A stretch of 64,000 nt of DNA from Candidatus Protistibacter heckmannii. Lineage in GTDB: Bacteria; Pseudomonadota; Gammaproteobacteria; Burkholderiales; Burkholderiaceae. The notes under the pieces were generated by a model that did not search any database, had not been told where the DNA came from, and saw only the letters and a list, made by a program, of their open reading frames with translations. Below, piece after piece: positions 49,780-60,262 of this stretch (positions are counted from its first letter, which is position 1; the number at the start of each line of letters is the position of its first letter). Position numbers and translations under genes: made by a program. The DNA is taken from NCBI GenBank assembly GCA_025050535.1, contig JALBVF010000001.1, positions 124,001 through 188,000 on the forward strand, given 5' to 3'.

Positions 49780-50589
49780 TCAGCCTCCCATCTCGCTTTC
49801 GTGCCAGCTTCCCAGGTAGGCCTTGGACAGCGCCACCATGGCCGCGAAGAGCACGATGCCGGTCATGGCGATCAGCAGCAGCGCGGCGAACAGGCGCGGG
49901 ATATTGAGCTGGAAGCCGGCCTGCAGGATCTGGTAGGCCAGGCCAGCGCCAGTGCCGCCGGTGCTGGCGACGAATTCGGCCACCACCGCGCCGATCAGCG
50001 ACAGGCCGCTGGAAATGCGCAGGCCGCCGAAGAAATACGGCAGCGCGCTGGGAATGCGCAGGCGGGTGAGGATCTGCCAGCGCGTGGCGCGGTTGAGCTT
50101 GAACAGGTTTAGCAGGCCAGGGTTGACGCTGCGCAGGCCCAGCACCATGTTGGAGACGATCGGGAAGAGCGCCACCAGCGTGGAGCACACGACCAGCGCG
50201 GCGGTCGTGTTCTTGACCCAGATGATGATCAGCGGCGCGATGGCGACGATGGGCGTGACCTGCAGCAGGATGGCGTAGGGGAAGAGGCTCACCTCGATCA
50301 CCCGGCTCTGCACGAAGAGGAAGGCCAGCAGCACGCCAACCACCACTGCGACAACGAAGGCCAGCACCGTGATCTGCAGCGTCATGATCAGCGAATGCGT
50401 GAGCAGGCCCCAGTCCTGCACCAGGGTCTTTCCCACCGCCGCTGGCGAGGGCACGAGATAGGCGGGCACTTCAAAGTAGGTGCAGGCGAGCTGCCAGAGC
50501 ACGAGGAGCACCACGCCGACGAAGGTGGGCGCGATAAGACTGACGGCCTGGGGATTGTCGAGCAGCGGGATCTTGACGGCGGAGGACAT
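49780..50589 (-). CDS. ABC transporter permease (SsuC/ThiX-like)
   Basis: A 269-aa inner-membrane permease of the taurine/sulfonate/HMP type. About six hydrophobic helices are visible. The EAA-loop region reads GLRSVNPGLLNLFKLNRATRWQILTRLRIPSALPYFFGGLRISSGLSLIGAVVAEF, matching the family. It is complete from ATG 50589 to stop, with no lesion, and lies between its ATPase and binding-protein genes. The substrate is unknown; the neighbouring oxygenase and cupin suggest a small organic compound rather than an inorganic ion. Confidence 0.9.
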   Translation of the reverse strand: MSSAVKIPLLDNPQAVSLIAPTFVGVVLLVLWQLACTYFEVPAYLVPSPAAVGKTLVQDWGLLTHSLIMTLQITVLAFVVAVVVGVLLAFLFVQSRVIEVSLFPYAILLQVTPIVAIAPLIIIWVKNTTAALVVCSTLVALFPIVSNMVLGLRSVNPGLLNLFKLNRATRWQILTRLRIPSALPYFFGGLRISSGLSLIGAVVAEFVASTGGTGAGLAYQILQAGFQLNIPRLFAALLLIAMTGIVLFAAMVALSKAYLGSWHESEMGG

Positions 50590-50632
50590 GCGGATTCTCG
50601 GTGTGTGCGGTGCGCGGCTGGTGGGCGGCGGT

Positions 50633-51418
50633 TCAGTGATGGACCTGGTTGGCCTGGGTCAGCAGGTCGGAGAGCTGCTTGCAGTAGCCCACGAATTCGG
50701 AGGAGACGCGGAAGGCCTCGTCGCACACGTCAGGGCCCTGGATCTCCACCTCTTCCAGGATGCGGCCGGGGCGCGCCGCCATCACCACCACGCGGTTCGA
50801 GAGATAGACCGCCTCGTAGATGCTGTGCGTGACGAAGACCACGGTGAGGTCCTTGCTGGCCCAGAGCTCGCGCAGGTCGGCGTCGAACTTGTTGCGGGTG
50901 AATTCGTCGAGCGCGCCGAAGGGCTCGTCCATCAGCAGCACGTCGAGCTGGGTGGCGAGCGCGCGGGCGATGGAGGCGCGCATCTGCATGCCGCTGGAGA
51001 GTTCGTGCGGATAGACGTGGCCGAACTTCTCCAGGCCCACGCTCTTCAGGGCCGCTTCCACGCGCGGCATGCTCTCGGACTGCGGCAGGCCTTCTAGGTC
51101 GAACGACAGGCGCACGTTGGGCGCGATGCGCGCCCAGGGCATGAGCGTGGCTTCCTGGAAGGCCATCGCGATCTTGCGCCCGCTGCGGCCCACGGCGTCG
51201 AAGCCCTGGTTCCACCAGAGGACCTGGCCGGCGCTGGCTTGCTCGAGGCCGGCGAACATCTTGAACAGCGTGCTCTTGCCGCAGCTCGAGGGGCCGAGCA
51301 GCGAAACAAAATCGCCGCGCTGGATCTTGAGGCGCACTTCGTCGAGCGCACGGGTGCCGTTGCTATAGGTTTTCTCGACGCGGTTGGCGTAGAGGACGGT
51401 GTTGTCGTCGGGATTCAT
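50633..51418 (-). CDS. ABC transporter ATP-binding protein (SsuB/TauB-like)
   Basis: A 261-aa ATPase energising the adjacent permease. From ATG 51418: Walker A LLGPSSCGKSTLF, Q-loop MAFQEATLMPWA, signature LSSGMQMRASIARAL, Walker B VLLMDEPFGALD and H-loop FVTHSIYEA. Two Gly-to-Ser differences stand out: GPSSCGKS for the usual GPSGCGKS, and LSSGM for LSGGM in the signature. The second lies at the ATP-sandwich interface and may weaken activity. The frame is intact. Upstream, 51419-51644 holds no gene I can recognise. Confidence 0.88.
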   Translation of the reverse strand: MNPDDNTVLYANRVEKTYSNGTRALDEVRLKIQRGDFVSLLGPSSCGKSTLFKMFAGLEQASAGQVLWWNQGFDAVGRSGRKIAMAFQEATLMPWARIAPNVRLSFDLEGLPQSESMPRVEAALKSVGLEKFGHVYPHELSSGMQMRASIARALATQLDVLLMDEPFGALDEFTRNKFDADLRELWASKDLTVVFVTHSIYEAVYLSNRVVVMAARPGRILEEVEIQGPDVCDEAFRVSSEFVGYCKQLSDLLTQANQVHH

Positions 51419-51644
51419 CGACTGCGGACTCTCTGGCGCTGGCCTGGGTTGGACACGTCCAAGGAATGGCAAGAGCCGTGCCATGCGCGGCGCGGCCTTT
51501 CGACGCAGGGGGTGCGGCGAAAGGACGCGCCCGGCCCCGCGTCAGGCTCGGGATCCCGGATGTGGTGCAGACCGCCGCGAGCCGCACCAGAACAGTGCCG
51601 GGCGCAGGTTTTCGTGCCTGGGCCGCAGCGCCTCGGGCGGCGCC

Positions 51645-53250
51645 TCAGAAGGCCGCGACGCCGCCGTCCGAACGCGGATCGCTCGCGCCTTCGAGCACGC
51701 ACGAGGGCAGGCGCACGATCGCGCCGGCATGGCCGAGCGCGAAATCGTAGGCGCCCATGACCTCGGTGTCCTGGGCGCGCCTGTTCAATGCGTCGAAGAC
51801 TTCCGGCGGGAAACGCGATTTGAGCTTGAGCGTCTCCGAAGGCTTGCCCCAGGTGCGTCCCAGAAGCCAGCGCGGCGCACTCACTGCCTGCTGCAGCGGC
51901 TGGCCGAAGACGACGTGGCGCGTGAACACGGCGGACTGGCTCTGCGGCTGGCCGTCGCCGCCCATGTTGCCGTAGACAATGACGCGGCCTTCCTTGAGGC
52001 GGGCGGCTGCCGGATTGAGCGTGTGAAAGAGCTTCTTGCGCGGCGCGAGCGAGAGCAGATGTGCGGGATCGAGGCTGAAGGAGGCGCCCCGGTTCTGCCA
52101 GTTGACACCGGTCGAGGGCAGCACGATGCCGCTGCCGAACTCGTGATAGATGCTATGTATAAAGGACACGGCCAGACCGCTGGCGCCGCAGGTCCCCATC
52201 CAGATCGTGTCGCCCCGGCCCCTTGCCCTTGCCCCTGGGGATGGCCGTGTCGAGGCGGATCTTCTTTGCCAGCGCGTCGAGCGCGGCGGGCTCGAGCAGG
52301 CTCTGCGGATCCACCGCCATCAATGCGGGGTCGGTGATGTAGCGGTCGCGCAGGCCGAAGGCGAGCTTGGTGGCCTCCACGGCGAGATGCACGTGATCGG
52401 CGCTGTCGGCCTGCACGCCCGCGAGCGGCGTGCGGTCGAGCGGGCCGAGGATGGCCAGCGAGACCAGGCCCTGCGTCGGCGGCCGGTGTTGAACAGCGTG
52501 CCCGCGCTGTGCGCGAGCTGCAGCGGTGGCTTCACCTGGCCGACGTGGGCGGCGAGGTCTTCAGCGCTCACCGGAGAGCCGGCGGCCTGCAGGCCCATGG
52601 CGAGCAGGTGCGCCAGCTTGCCGCGGTAGAAGCTGTCGAGGCCTTCCTCGGCCAGGGTCTTGAGCGTGGCGGCGAGCTTGGGCTGGCGCAGCAGGCTCGC
52701 GGGCGCGGGCGGCTTTCCGCCGGGCAGGAAGACCTCGGCGAAGCCGTGCACGCCGGCGAGCTCGTCGTACTTGGCCGTGATGGTCTCGGCCAGGTCCAGG
52801 GTCACAGGCGCGCCGTGTTCGGCATAGGCGGTGGCGTCCTCGAGCAGGCGCGCGAGCGGCATCCTGCCGCCGAGCTTCGCCGACACGCCGAGCGGCTTCT
52901 CCCAGCCGGAGATCGTCCTGGCGACGGTGTTGGCCGCCATCGGGCCGAGGAAGGGAATCGCGGAGAGGCCCTTGGCGCGGTAGGCGTCGATGGTGGTGGC
53001 GGAGGCGGATGCCCCGCACGCGTCGATCGCCACGGTCTTGTCGTCGGGCTGGACGATGCCCCAGAAGCCGTCGCCGCCGATGCTGTTCATGTGCGGATAG
53101 ACCACCGCGATGGTGTAGGCCGCAGCGACCATCGCCTCGACGGCGTTGCCGCCTGCGATGCCAGATGGTGCGGGGCGACAGCCATGCCCCGCGTTGCGCG
53201 CGCTGTGTTGATCATGCTGTTGTCTTCGTTGTTGGAGGCTCGGATGCGGT
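51645..53250 (-). pseudogene. Gamma-glutamyltransferase-family protein, several frameshifts
   Basis: An N-terminal-nucleophile hydrolase related to gamma-glutamyltransferase. Near the start, RGMAVAPHHLASQ is in one frame and AGGNAVEAMVAAAYTIAVVYPHMNSIGGDGFW in another. The large-subunit region reads to HSAGTLFNTG, then shifts (near 52480). EATKLAFGLRDRYITDPALM and the linker follow in a third frame until about 52210. The small subunit, with catalytic GDTIWMGTCGASG..SIYHEFGSG, GVNWQNRGASFSLDP and VYGNMGGDGQPQSQSA, continues to 51645. At least three breaks exclude a product. The natural substrate of this subfamily is not clear from sequence. Confidence 0.85.
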
Positions 53251-53373
53251 GAGAGAGCAAGGAGCAAGACGCATGCCAAAGCCGAAAAGCCTGGATTCAG
53301 TAACAAATTTTCACAGTTTAGCGGCGACCGAGCGCCTAGCCTGAATCTGGTTGATCACACTCGGGATGCGACG

Positions 53374-54003
53374 GTGGATATGCCCTCTTCGCGCGCCAGC
53401 GGCGTGCGTCACGCGGCCTGGCGCAGGCGTCTTGTTCTCGCGGCGCTCGCCCTTCTGTGGGCCGCGCCGGCCGGCGAGCTCGCGCGGATTCCAGCGGTGG
53501 ACCTGATCGTGCTGACTCCCGCGCAGGAGCACAGGATCGCGGAGGCGGCCAAGCTCGCGGCGAAACTCAAGGCGCGGCTGATCGCCACCTACCACCTCGA
53601 CGGCGCTACCATGCTCCAGGTGCAGCACCCGGCCGAAGAGGCGGTCTGGAGCAGAAAGCTCTCCGAACGGGAAAGCCCCGGCGAGCCTGTTCAGGCGCTC
53701 GAGGGAGAGATCAGTCTGGATATCCTGAACCGCGGCGAAACGCTGCTCTATGTGCTGGGCGTGTGCAACGGCCCCAGCCTCCTGCTCAACGGCAGCCCCG
53801 CCGCACTCGGCAAGCCTCTGGTGGTGCTGGCGCCACCCGTGCCTCAGCCCAAGGTCAAGCGAGCGTGCAAACCGCGTCCGCCACAGCCAGCGAAGCAGTC
53901 AGGCCCGGAGATTCGATGCCGTACAGACCGATATACCCTGGGGTGCCATTTTTGGCCGGTCCTGAGATGGCAAAGTCGGCCGCTGGAGATCCGGGTTGGC
54001 TGA
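53374..54003 (+). CDS. Hypothetical protein with signal-like N-terminus; 3' end probably damaged
   Basis: From about 53374 (TTG/ATG options [10 protein letters not shown]...) the frame encodes a hydrophobic leader ([19 protein letters not shown]), a charged central region ([23 protein letters not shown]), [32 protein letters not shown] and [29 protein letters not shown] do not recognise the family; it may be an exported protein. After about 53860 the frame runs antisense through the end of the convergent FAD oxidoreductase gene for some 150 bp and becomes basic and Cys-rich, suggesting that its own stop has been deleted. Confidence 0.45.
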   Translation: MDMPSSRASGVRHAAWRRRLVLAALALLWAAPAGELARIPAVDLIVLTPAQEHRIAEAAKLAAKLKARLIATYHLDGATMLQVQHPAEEAVWSRKLSERESPGEPVQALEGEISLDILNRGETLLYVLGVCNGPSLLLNGSPAALGKPLVVLAPPVPQPKVKRACKPRPPQPAKQSGPEIRCRTDRYTLGCHFWPVLRWQSRPLEIRVG

Positions 54004-54970
54004 TCTTCGGGCGCATGCCCGAATAGGCCGGCTGCAGCGCACCGTCGGGCAAGCCCGGCCAGTAGCGGCGGATTTCCGCGTCGAAAGAGGCGCAGCGCGC
54101 CGGATCGACCGCATAGTCGATCACGCCGTCCTTGGGCTCCACCCATTCCACGTCGGGACCGAAGCGCCCCATGCCGGCCAGATCCAGCGTCAGATGCACG
54201 CCCAGGCCGCCCGGCGCGGGCAGCGGATAGAGTAGCCGCGAGAACGGCGGGCGCACGGCGAGGCTGTAGTAGTTGCCCTTGGCGAACCAGGCCTGCGGAA
54301 TGTGTTCGGCGGCGAGACCGGCGATGGAGCGCGCCAGCCGCGGCGCCCACAGGCCGGCGCAATTCACCACCAGGCCCGCGAGCAGCTCCATCTCTTCCCC
54401 ATCCTCCGCCGTCACACGCAGCACGATGCCTTCGGCGACGACTTCGCCGCTGCCCAGGCGGCTGTTGAAGGCGCAGATCGCCCCGGCGTTCTCGGCGTCG
54501 CCCTGCAGGGAGAGCATCAGGCCGTGGCTGTCGATGATGCCGGTCATCGGCGAATGCAGCGCGGCCACGCAGGACACCTGCGGCTCGAGCGCGCGCGCTT
54601 CCTCGGCGCTTAGCCAGAAAACCTCGGCGCAGCCGTTGGCATGCGCCTTCTCCATCAGCGTGCGCAGCTTGGGCAGCTGGACGTCGTCGGTGGCGAGCAC
54701 CAGCTTGCCGCATTGCTTGTGGGCGATGCCACGTTCGCGGCAGTAGGCATAGAGCTGTTCGCGGCCGCGGAGGCAGAGCCTGGCCTTGAGGCTGCCGGTG
54801 GGATAGTAGAGGCCGGCGTGGATGACTTCGCTGTTGCGCGAGCTGGTCTCCTCGCCGATGCCCGGATGCTGCTCGAGCAGCATCACCTCACGGCCGGCGA
54901 GCGCCAGCGCGCGGGCGGCGGCGAGGCCGACGACGCCGGCCCCGATGACTACGCAGTCGACTTTTTCCAT
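53855..54970 (-). CDS. FAD-dependent oxidoreductase (L-2-hydroxyglutarate oxidase-like)
   Basis: A 371-aa flavoenzyme of the DAO/glycine-oxidase superfamily. It has the N-terminal dinucleotide motif [50 protein letters not shown], a [13 protein letters not shown] motif and [20 protein letters not shown]. The [15 protein letters not shown] segment is typical of LhgO-like proteins that oxidise L-2-hydroxy acids. It is complete from ATG 54970 and shows no lesion. The RND pump remnant lies just upstream in the same orientation, with no obvious functional link. Confidence 0.85.
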   Translation of the reverse strand: MEKVDCVVIGAGVVGLAAARALALAGREVMLLEQHPGIGEETSSRNSEVIHAGLYYPTGSLKARLCLRGREQLYAYCRERGIAHKQCGKLVLATDDVQLPKLRTLMEKAHANGCAEVFWLSAEEARALEPQVSCVAALHSPMTGIIDSHGLMLSLQGDAENAGAICAFNSRLGSGEVVAEGIVLRVTAEDGEEMELLAGLVVNCAGLWAPRLARSIAGLAAEHIPQAWFAKGNYYSLAVRPPFSRLLYPLPAPGGLGVHLTLDLAGMGRFGPDVEWVEPKDGVIDYAVDPARCASFDAEIRRYWPGLPDGALQPAYSGMRPKISQPGSPAADFAISGPAKNGTPGYIGLYGIESPGLTASLAVADAVCTLA

Positions 54971-55000
54971 CTGTCTCGGATCAGGCCCGGTGCATCAGGC

Positions 55001-56381
55001 TCAATGCGCCTGGCGCGCCCGGTTGCGCGCGCGGTTGGCCCAGGTGAAGACCACCGGTAGAACCAGCAGCGTGAGCACCGTGGTGGTCACCACGCCGCCG
55101 ACGATGACCAATGGGCGCTGCGTCTCGGAGCCGATGCTGTGCGACAGCGCCGCGGGAAGCAGGCCGAATCCCGAGAGCATCGCGGTCATGATCACCGGAC
55201 GCAGGTGCAGGGCCACGCCTTCGACGGCGGCCTCGGTCAGGTCTTCGTTTTCGCGCTTGACGATCTTGTTGATGTATAAGATCAGGATCACGCCGTCCTG
55301 GATGGCGATGCCGAACAGCGACAGGAAGCCCAGGCCCGCGGAGATCGACAGCGTCTCGCCCGCCAGATGCAGCGCGAGGATGCCGCCGATCGCGGCGAAG
55401 GGCACGTTGAGCAGCACGATGACGGCGTCGCGGAAATTACCGAAGGCGCTGAACAGCAGTAGGAAGATGGTCAGCAGGGTCAGCGGGATGATGACCATCA
55501 GCTTGGCCTGCGTGGCCTTCATCTGGTTAGCCTGGCCGTCGCTGCGGAACTTGTAGCCCTGCGGCAGCATGATCTGGCGGTCGAGCTTGTCTTGCACCTC
55601 GGCGACGGCGCTGCCCAGGTCGCGGTTGCGCACGCTGAACTTGATGGCGATATAGCATTTTCCCTCCTCGCGGTAGACGAAGAAGGGGCCGTCGGTGAGC
55701 TTGACGGCGGCCACCATCGCCAGCGGCACGCGCTGTCCGTCCGGCGTGTCGACGAGCAGCGCGCCGATCTTGTCGGGACTCTCGCGGTAGCCCTGCGGCA
55801 GTCGGATCGCCAGGCCGAAGGTCTTTTCGTTCTCCAGCACGTTGGTCACCGGCGCGCCGCCCAGCGCGTACTGCACCAGGTTCTGCACGTCCGAGACGTT
55901 GACGCCGAAGCGCGCGCAGCGCACGCGGTCCACCTGCACGTTGAGCGTGGGCTGGCCGAGTTCGCGGAAGATGCCCACGTCGACCACGCCCTGCGTGCCC
56001 CTGAGCATGCTCGCCACCTCGGTGGCCTTGGCCTGCAGCATGTCCAGGTCGGAGCCGAAGATCTTGACCGAGTTATCGCCCTTCACATCCGAGAGCGCCT
56101 CGGCGACGTTGTCCTGGATGTACTGCGAGAAGTTGTATTCCACGCCAGGCACGCGCGAGAGCTGCTTCTCGATGCGCGCCACCAGGTCCTTCTTCGTCGC
56201 GCCGGCCGGCCACTGGTCGGGCTTCTTCAGGTACAGCGCGTATTTCGGAGAACAGCTGCTCGAGGCCGGCGGGCGCCCCCTCCGCCAGAACGGGGGTGGT
56301 GGAGGTCTGGGCCTGGCATAGGGAGAAGCCGGCCAGGACGAGCAGCGCCGGCAGACGCCTAAGTCTGGGAAATCTCATCAA
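55001..56381 (-). pseudogene. Heavy-metal RND efflux pump (CzcA/CusA-like), C-terminal part fused to a foreign signal peptide
   Basis: The frame to 55001 encodes about 400 residues from the second half of an HME-type RND pump: LYLKKPDQWPAGATKKDLVARIEKQL, VPGVEYNFSQYIQDNVAEALSDVKGD, PQGYKFRSDGQ, LNVPFAAIGGILAL, GFLSLFGIAIQDGVI and RPVIMTAMLSGFGLLPAALS. The first half (over 600 residues) is missing. Upstream, from ATG 56381, a different N-terminus appears (MMRFPRLRRLPALLVLAGFSLCQAQ, a signal peptide as in outer-membrane or adaptor components) and meets the pump out of frame at about 56250. A large deletion within a czc-like operon is the likely cause. Confidence 0.82.
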
Positions 56382-56534
56382 ATCACGATCACGGAAGAAG
56401 GGCGCTCCGCAGCTTTAGGGTCGGCCACGGTGCGCAAGTCTATAGTGTCCGAGATATAACTTTCATGCGCCTTTCAGCTTAGCCCTGTGAAAACCCTAGG
56501 GTGGCGCCGGAAAACCGGCCCGGCGGCACGGGGC

Positions 56535-57185
56535 TCAGTGGCGGCGCTTCTGCTCGATTTCTCCCAGGAGGCCGCCCACCGCGATCAATTCCTTCTGGAA
56601 ATCCCGTCCGGGGGACATGGCCTGGATCATGTAGACGGCCTTCTTGGCCTCCGGATGGCCAAGCTTGGCGGCCACCATGAAGTAGATCAGGGCCTGGCCG
56701 AGGCCCTTCTCCACCGAGCCGTCGCCCTTAAAAAAAACAGGGGGCCAAGGCTGTAGCAGGCAATCTCATTGCCGCGGTGGGCGGCTTCCCGGAGCAGAGA
56801 GGCGCCGTTCCTGGCGTCCTGCAGCACGCCGTCGCCGCGCAGATACATGTTGCCCAGGTTCAGATAGGCCTCGGGGATCTTCCTGGATGGCCCGCTCGTA
56901 GTACTCCACGGCGCGCCGGGGGGCCTTCTTCACGCCCAGACCGCGCTCGTGCAGCAGCCCCAGGTTGAAGGCGGCATAGCGGTTTCCGCGCTTGCTTTCT
57001 GGGTCGAGCCGGGCGATGAGGATTTCGAACTGGGCGTTGTTGAGCTGGCCGTCGGCGCACATCTTGGCAAGCTTATATTCGGCCACCGCGACGCTGTCCT
57101 GCGCCAGCAGCATGAAGATATCGAAGGCATGCGAGAAGCTGCGACGCTGGATCGCATAGTCGCCATCGTCGAGGGTTACCGCCAT
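56535..57185 (-). pseudogene. Sel1/TPR-repeat protein, two frameshifts
   Basis: A helical-repeat protein of unknown role. From ATG 57185: MAVTLDDGDYAIQRRSFSHAFDIFMLLAQDSVAVAEYKLAKMCADGQ, then a Sel1 repeat AAFNLGLLHERGLGVKKAPRRAVEYYERAIQEDP. Near 56880 the frame shifts; AYLNLGNMYLRGDGVLQDARNGASLLREAA continues in another. At 56729-56736 a run of eight A (T on the coding strand) shifts it again before VEKGLGQALIYFMVAAKLGHPEAKKA and the end at 56535. The upstream 56382-56534 holds no recognisable feature. Homopolymer lesions are typical of slippage. Confidence 0.78.
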
Positions 57186-57347
57186 TTCCGTTCCTGAATA
57201 CGTGATTATTTGTGAGGATGTGCCGCTATTATCCGGGGCGCCATCCAAAACAAAAGATGGCGGGCCGCGGCCCCAAGGCGGACGCGGCTAGGGGCAACCC
57301 CTGAGCGGCCGGCGCGGCGGATTGAGCCGCCCGGCCTGGGCCCGTTT

Positions 57348-58592
57348 CTACACGAGCAGCTTGCCCACCAGCGGCGTCTGCCCCGGCGCCTGCGGGAAGA
57401 CAGCTTCCAGGGCGCGGTCGGGCAGCATCAGATGGCGTTCGCACAGGGCGGCGAAGACGCTGCGGAAGTCTGTGGTCACCGCCAGGTCGCGGCCTTCATA
57501 GAGAGCGCTGCGCGCGAGCGTGGGCCATTGGCCATAGACCGCCCGGCGGCTGCGCACGTTGCCGCCGAGCAGCCACATGACGTTGCCGTGGCCGTGGTCG
57601 GTGCCGCCGTTGCCGTTCTCGGTGGGCGTGTGGCCGAATTCCGAGACCACCACGATCACCGTGTCGTTGAAAGCCGGGCCCAGTCCCTTGGCGAGCGCGT
57701 CCAGCCCTTCGGCGAGCGGCCGCAGCCAGGCCGCGAGCTGGCCGGTGGCGCCCTGGCCGACGTGGGTGTCCCAGCCGCCAGCCGCCAGAAAGGCCAGGCG
57801 CACGTTCGGATCCTTGCGCATCAGCCGCGCCAGCCGGTCGGCGTCCAGGGCCAGGCCGTTGTAGAGCGCGGCGAAGGCGCCGGAGAGCGCGGGCTGGTCG
57901 ATGGGCACGGCGCGCATGGCGTCGCGGCCCGAGGCGAGGTTGGCGACGTGCTCGCGCCCGCCGAGGATGCGCGGCACCACTTCGCCCACGGCCAGCGCCT
58001 GCAGGCTGTTCGCGCCCTGCTCCGGCTTTTCCATGGCGGCGAGCAGCCGGTTCATCCAGCCGTCGGGCGTGCTCTTGCGGCCGGGCGTGCCGGTCTCCAT
58101 GAAGTCCTGCGCATCGAAATGCGAGCGGCTGGGATCGGGCGAGCCGCTCGCGTGGATAAAGGCGAGCTGGCCGGACTGCCAATATGGATAGAGCGCGGCG
58201 AGGGCCGGATGCAGGCCGAAGTAGCCATCGAGATCGAGCGCGCCGTTGGCCATGCCGGGCCGGCCCAGGGCGATGCCCGGGCGCAGGCGGGCGTAGTCGG
58301 GGTCGCCGTAGGGCGCGACGACGTTGAGCCCGTCGACCGCGCCGCGCAGAAAGACCACGACCATGCGCGGCTGGCCCGCGCCGGCGGCATGCGCGCGGTC
58401 GTAGGGGCCCTGGCAGGGCTCGATGACCTGGCCGGGCCGGGGCGCGCCGCCCGGCCCTGGCAGACGCGCGATGGGCTTTTTCGTGTCGACCACCGCGCAG
58501 CCGTGCAGGCCAACGGGGACGAGGAGGGAGGCGCCCAGTGTCAGGCCTAGGCGGCCGATGAAGCTTCTGCGGTCGATGGTCTTGCAGTCCAT
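57348..58592 (-). CDS. DUF1501-family secreted protein
   Basis: A 414-aa protein with a twin-arginine-like leader (DRRSFIGRLGLTLGASLLVPVGLHGC). MVVVFLRGAVDGLNVVAPYGD, FIHASGSPDPSRSHFDAQDFMETG, AAGGWDTHVGQGA, VVVSEFGHTPTENGNGGTDHGHGNVMWLLGG and the C-terminal region match DUF1501. These are exported proteins of unknown function, usually encoded next to a DUF1800 gene, as here (17 nt away, same strand). Between MRKDP and NVRLAFLAAGGWD the sequence looks shorter than in relatives, suggesting an in-frame deletion, but the frame is otherwise clean. Confidence 0.82.
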   Translation of the reverse strand: MDCKTIDRRSFIGRLGLTLGASLLVPVGLHGCAVVDTKKPIARLPGPGGAPRPGQVIEPCQGPYDRAHAAGAGQPRMVVVFLRGAVDGLNVVAPYGDPDYARLRPGIALGRPGMANGALDLDGYFGLHPALAALYPYWQSGQLAFIHASGSPDPSRSHFDAQDFMETGTPGRKSTPDGWMNRLLAAMEKPEQGANSLQALAVGEVVPRILGGREHVANLASGRDAMRAVPIDQPALSGAFAALYNGLALDADRLARLMRKDPNVRLAFLAAGGWDTHVGQGATGQLAAWLRPLAEGLDALAKGLGPAFNDTVIVVVSEFGHTPTENGNGGTDHGHGNVMWLLGGNVRSRRAVYGQWPTLARSALYEGRDLAVTTDFRSVFAALCERHLMLPDRALEAVFPQAPGQTPLVGKLLV

Positions 58593-58608
58593 GTGCGTGC
58601 TCGCGTGT

Positions 58609-60134
58609 TCAGTGCTGCATGAAGTCGGGGCTGCCCAGGATCAGCCCGGCCTGCATCGCGGGGGGCTAGCCCATGACGCCGGCGAGGGTGTCGGGCGAGA
58701 GGCCGGGGCCGAGGGTGCGCGCCAGGTCCCGCGCGTCGAGCGGACCCGAGCCGGGCGGCGGCTGCGCGCCTTCGGCGCGGCCGATCGGTGAACGCCCTCC
58801 TCCGAGGCCCACGGCGAAGTTGATCCGGCGCAGCAGCGCGTCGGGCTTGAGCCAGGCGTCGCGCGAGAAGGCGTAGCCGTCGGGCGTGAGCCAGCCGTAC
58901 ATCGGCATGGCAAGCTGGAAGAGCAGCCCGTCGGCCGGCTTGTAGTTGGCGACGGGGATGGCGGCGGCGCGCAGGCTCGACACGAGGTAGCGGTAGGGCG
59001 TCTTGTAGAGCGTGTGGAAATTCGCGTGCGCCCAGAACTCGGGGCTGTCGAAGAGCGTGCGCAGCATGGCGCGGATGTCGCCGCGCATTTCCAGGAAACG
59101 CCGCGCGATCCGCTCCACGAGGGCCGGGGCCGGCTGATCGGAGACGAAGTTCTGCGCTAGGCGCAGCGCCACGCAGCGCGCGGTGGCGGGATGGTAGGCG
59201 AGGATGTCCTGCGCCTGCTCGCCTTCGTCGGCGCCGCTGCCGCGGATGGTCTGGCCGAGGAGGATCTTGTCACCGTAGTCGTGGCGCTCGGCGGCGAAGG
59301 CGAAGGGCGGATCGCCGCGCTTCATCCCGGCCTCGTTGATGGTCCAGCCGGTGAAGACCCGCGCCAGCGCGATCACGTCGACCTGGGTGTAGCCGCCGTT
59401 CACGCCGAGCGTGTGCAAGCTCGAGCAGCTCGCGCGCGTAGTTCTCGTTCAGGCCCTTGAAGCGGCCCTTGGAGCCCGGCGCGCGGTCGCCGCTGGAAAG
59501 CCAGTTGTCGAGGTAGTAGAGCATCGCCGGGTGATGCGCCACCGCGCCGAGCAGGGCGCGGAAATTGCCCATGGCGTAGGGGCGGATGGCGCGGTTCTCG
59601 TAGTCGGCGGTCCAGTAGCGGACCCAGTCCTTGCCTTCAAAGACGTTGAAGTGGTTGAACCAGAATTCGGTCATCACCTGCTCAAGCTGGCGCGGGCTTT
59701 CGGTGGCGAGCCAGAGGCGCTGCTGATGCGCGTCGGGCATGATCTCCCGGGCGGCGCGCTGGCGCGCGGCCCGCTTGTCGGATTCGCTCGCGTCCTGTGG
59801 TGGGAAGGACGGCGGGCCGTAGTCCATGTAGAGCTCGGTGGCCGTCATGTTCAGCGTTCGCAGGCCGCCCAGGCGCTGCGCCAGCGGCTCGGGAAAGGGA
59901 ATCCGCGCGGGATTGGGCTGCTCCTCGATATAGCGCTTCGCGCCCATGCTGGTCACGACGTCGACGTCGCCGGGCCCGGGGCCGTAGGCGAGGCGGTTGA
60001 GCACGTGCACGGCCTTCTCGGCCTCGGTGAACGGCGCCTCGGGCGCGGCCGCTGGCTGGACCAGCGCAGATGGCGCAGGCGAGCAGGAAGGCCGGCGGAA
60101 GAAAACGGTGGAGCCGAAGGGAAAGCCTGCGCAT
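58609..60134 (-). pseudogene. DUF1800-family protein, two frameshifts and a nonsense codon
   Basis: Partner of the DUF1501 protein; function unknown. ATG 60134 begins a signal peptide (MRRLSLRLHRFLPPAFLLACAICAGPASG). Near 60060 the frame shifts to APFTEAEKAVHVLNRLAYGPGPGDVDVV, then MTEFWFNHFNVFEGKDWVRY and GLNENYARELLEL. At about 59418 an extra T (GAGCTTGCACAC) shifts it into HTLGVNGGYTQVDVIALARVFTGWTI and the rest. A TAG at 58666-58668 follows (GVMG*PPAMQ) before the true end GSPDFMQH at 58609. The typical DUF1800 motif NFARELMELHTLGV is thus split. Confidence 0.85.
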
Positions 60135-60262
60135 GCCGGTGCCTGTCTCGCCGATATTGTTCTGAAGAGCATAACGCATGGACTTGTCCGGCAGTTGACG
60201 CGGCGGCACGCCTATCTGGATAAACATGCCAGACATGCGTGCGAGCGCGCATTGACCGCTTA

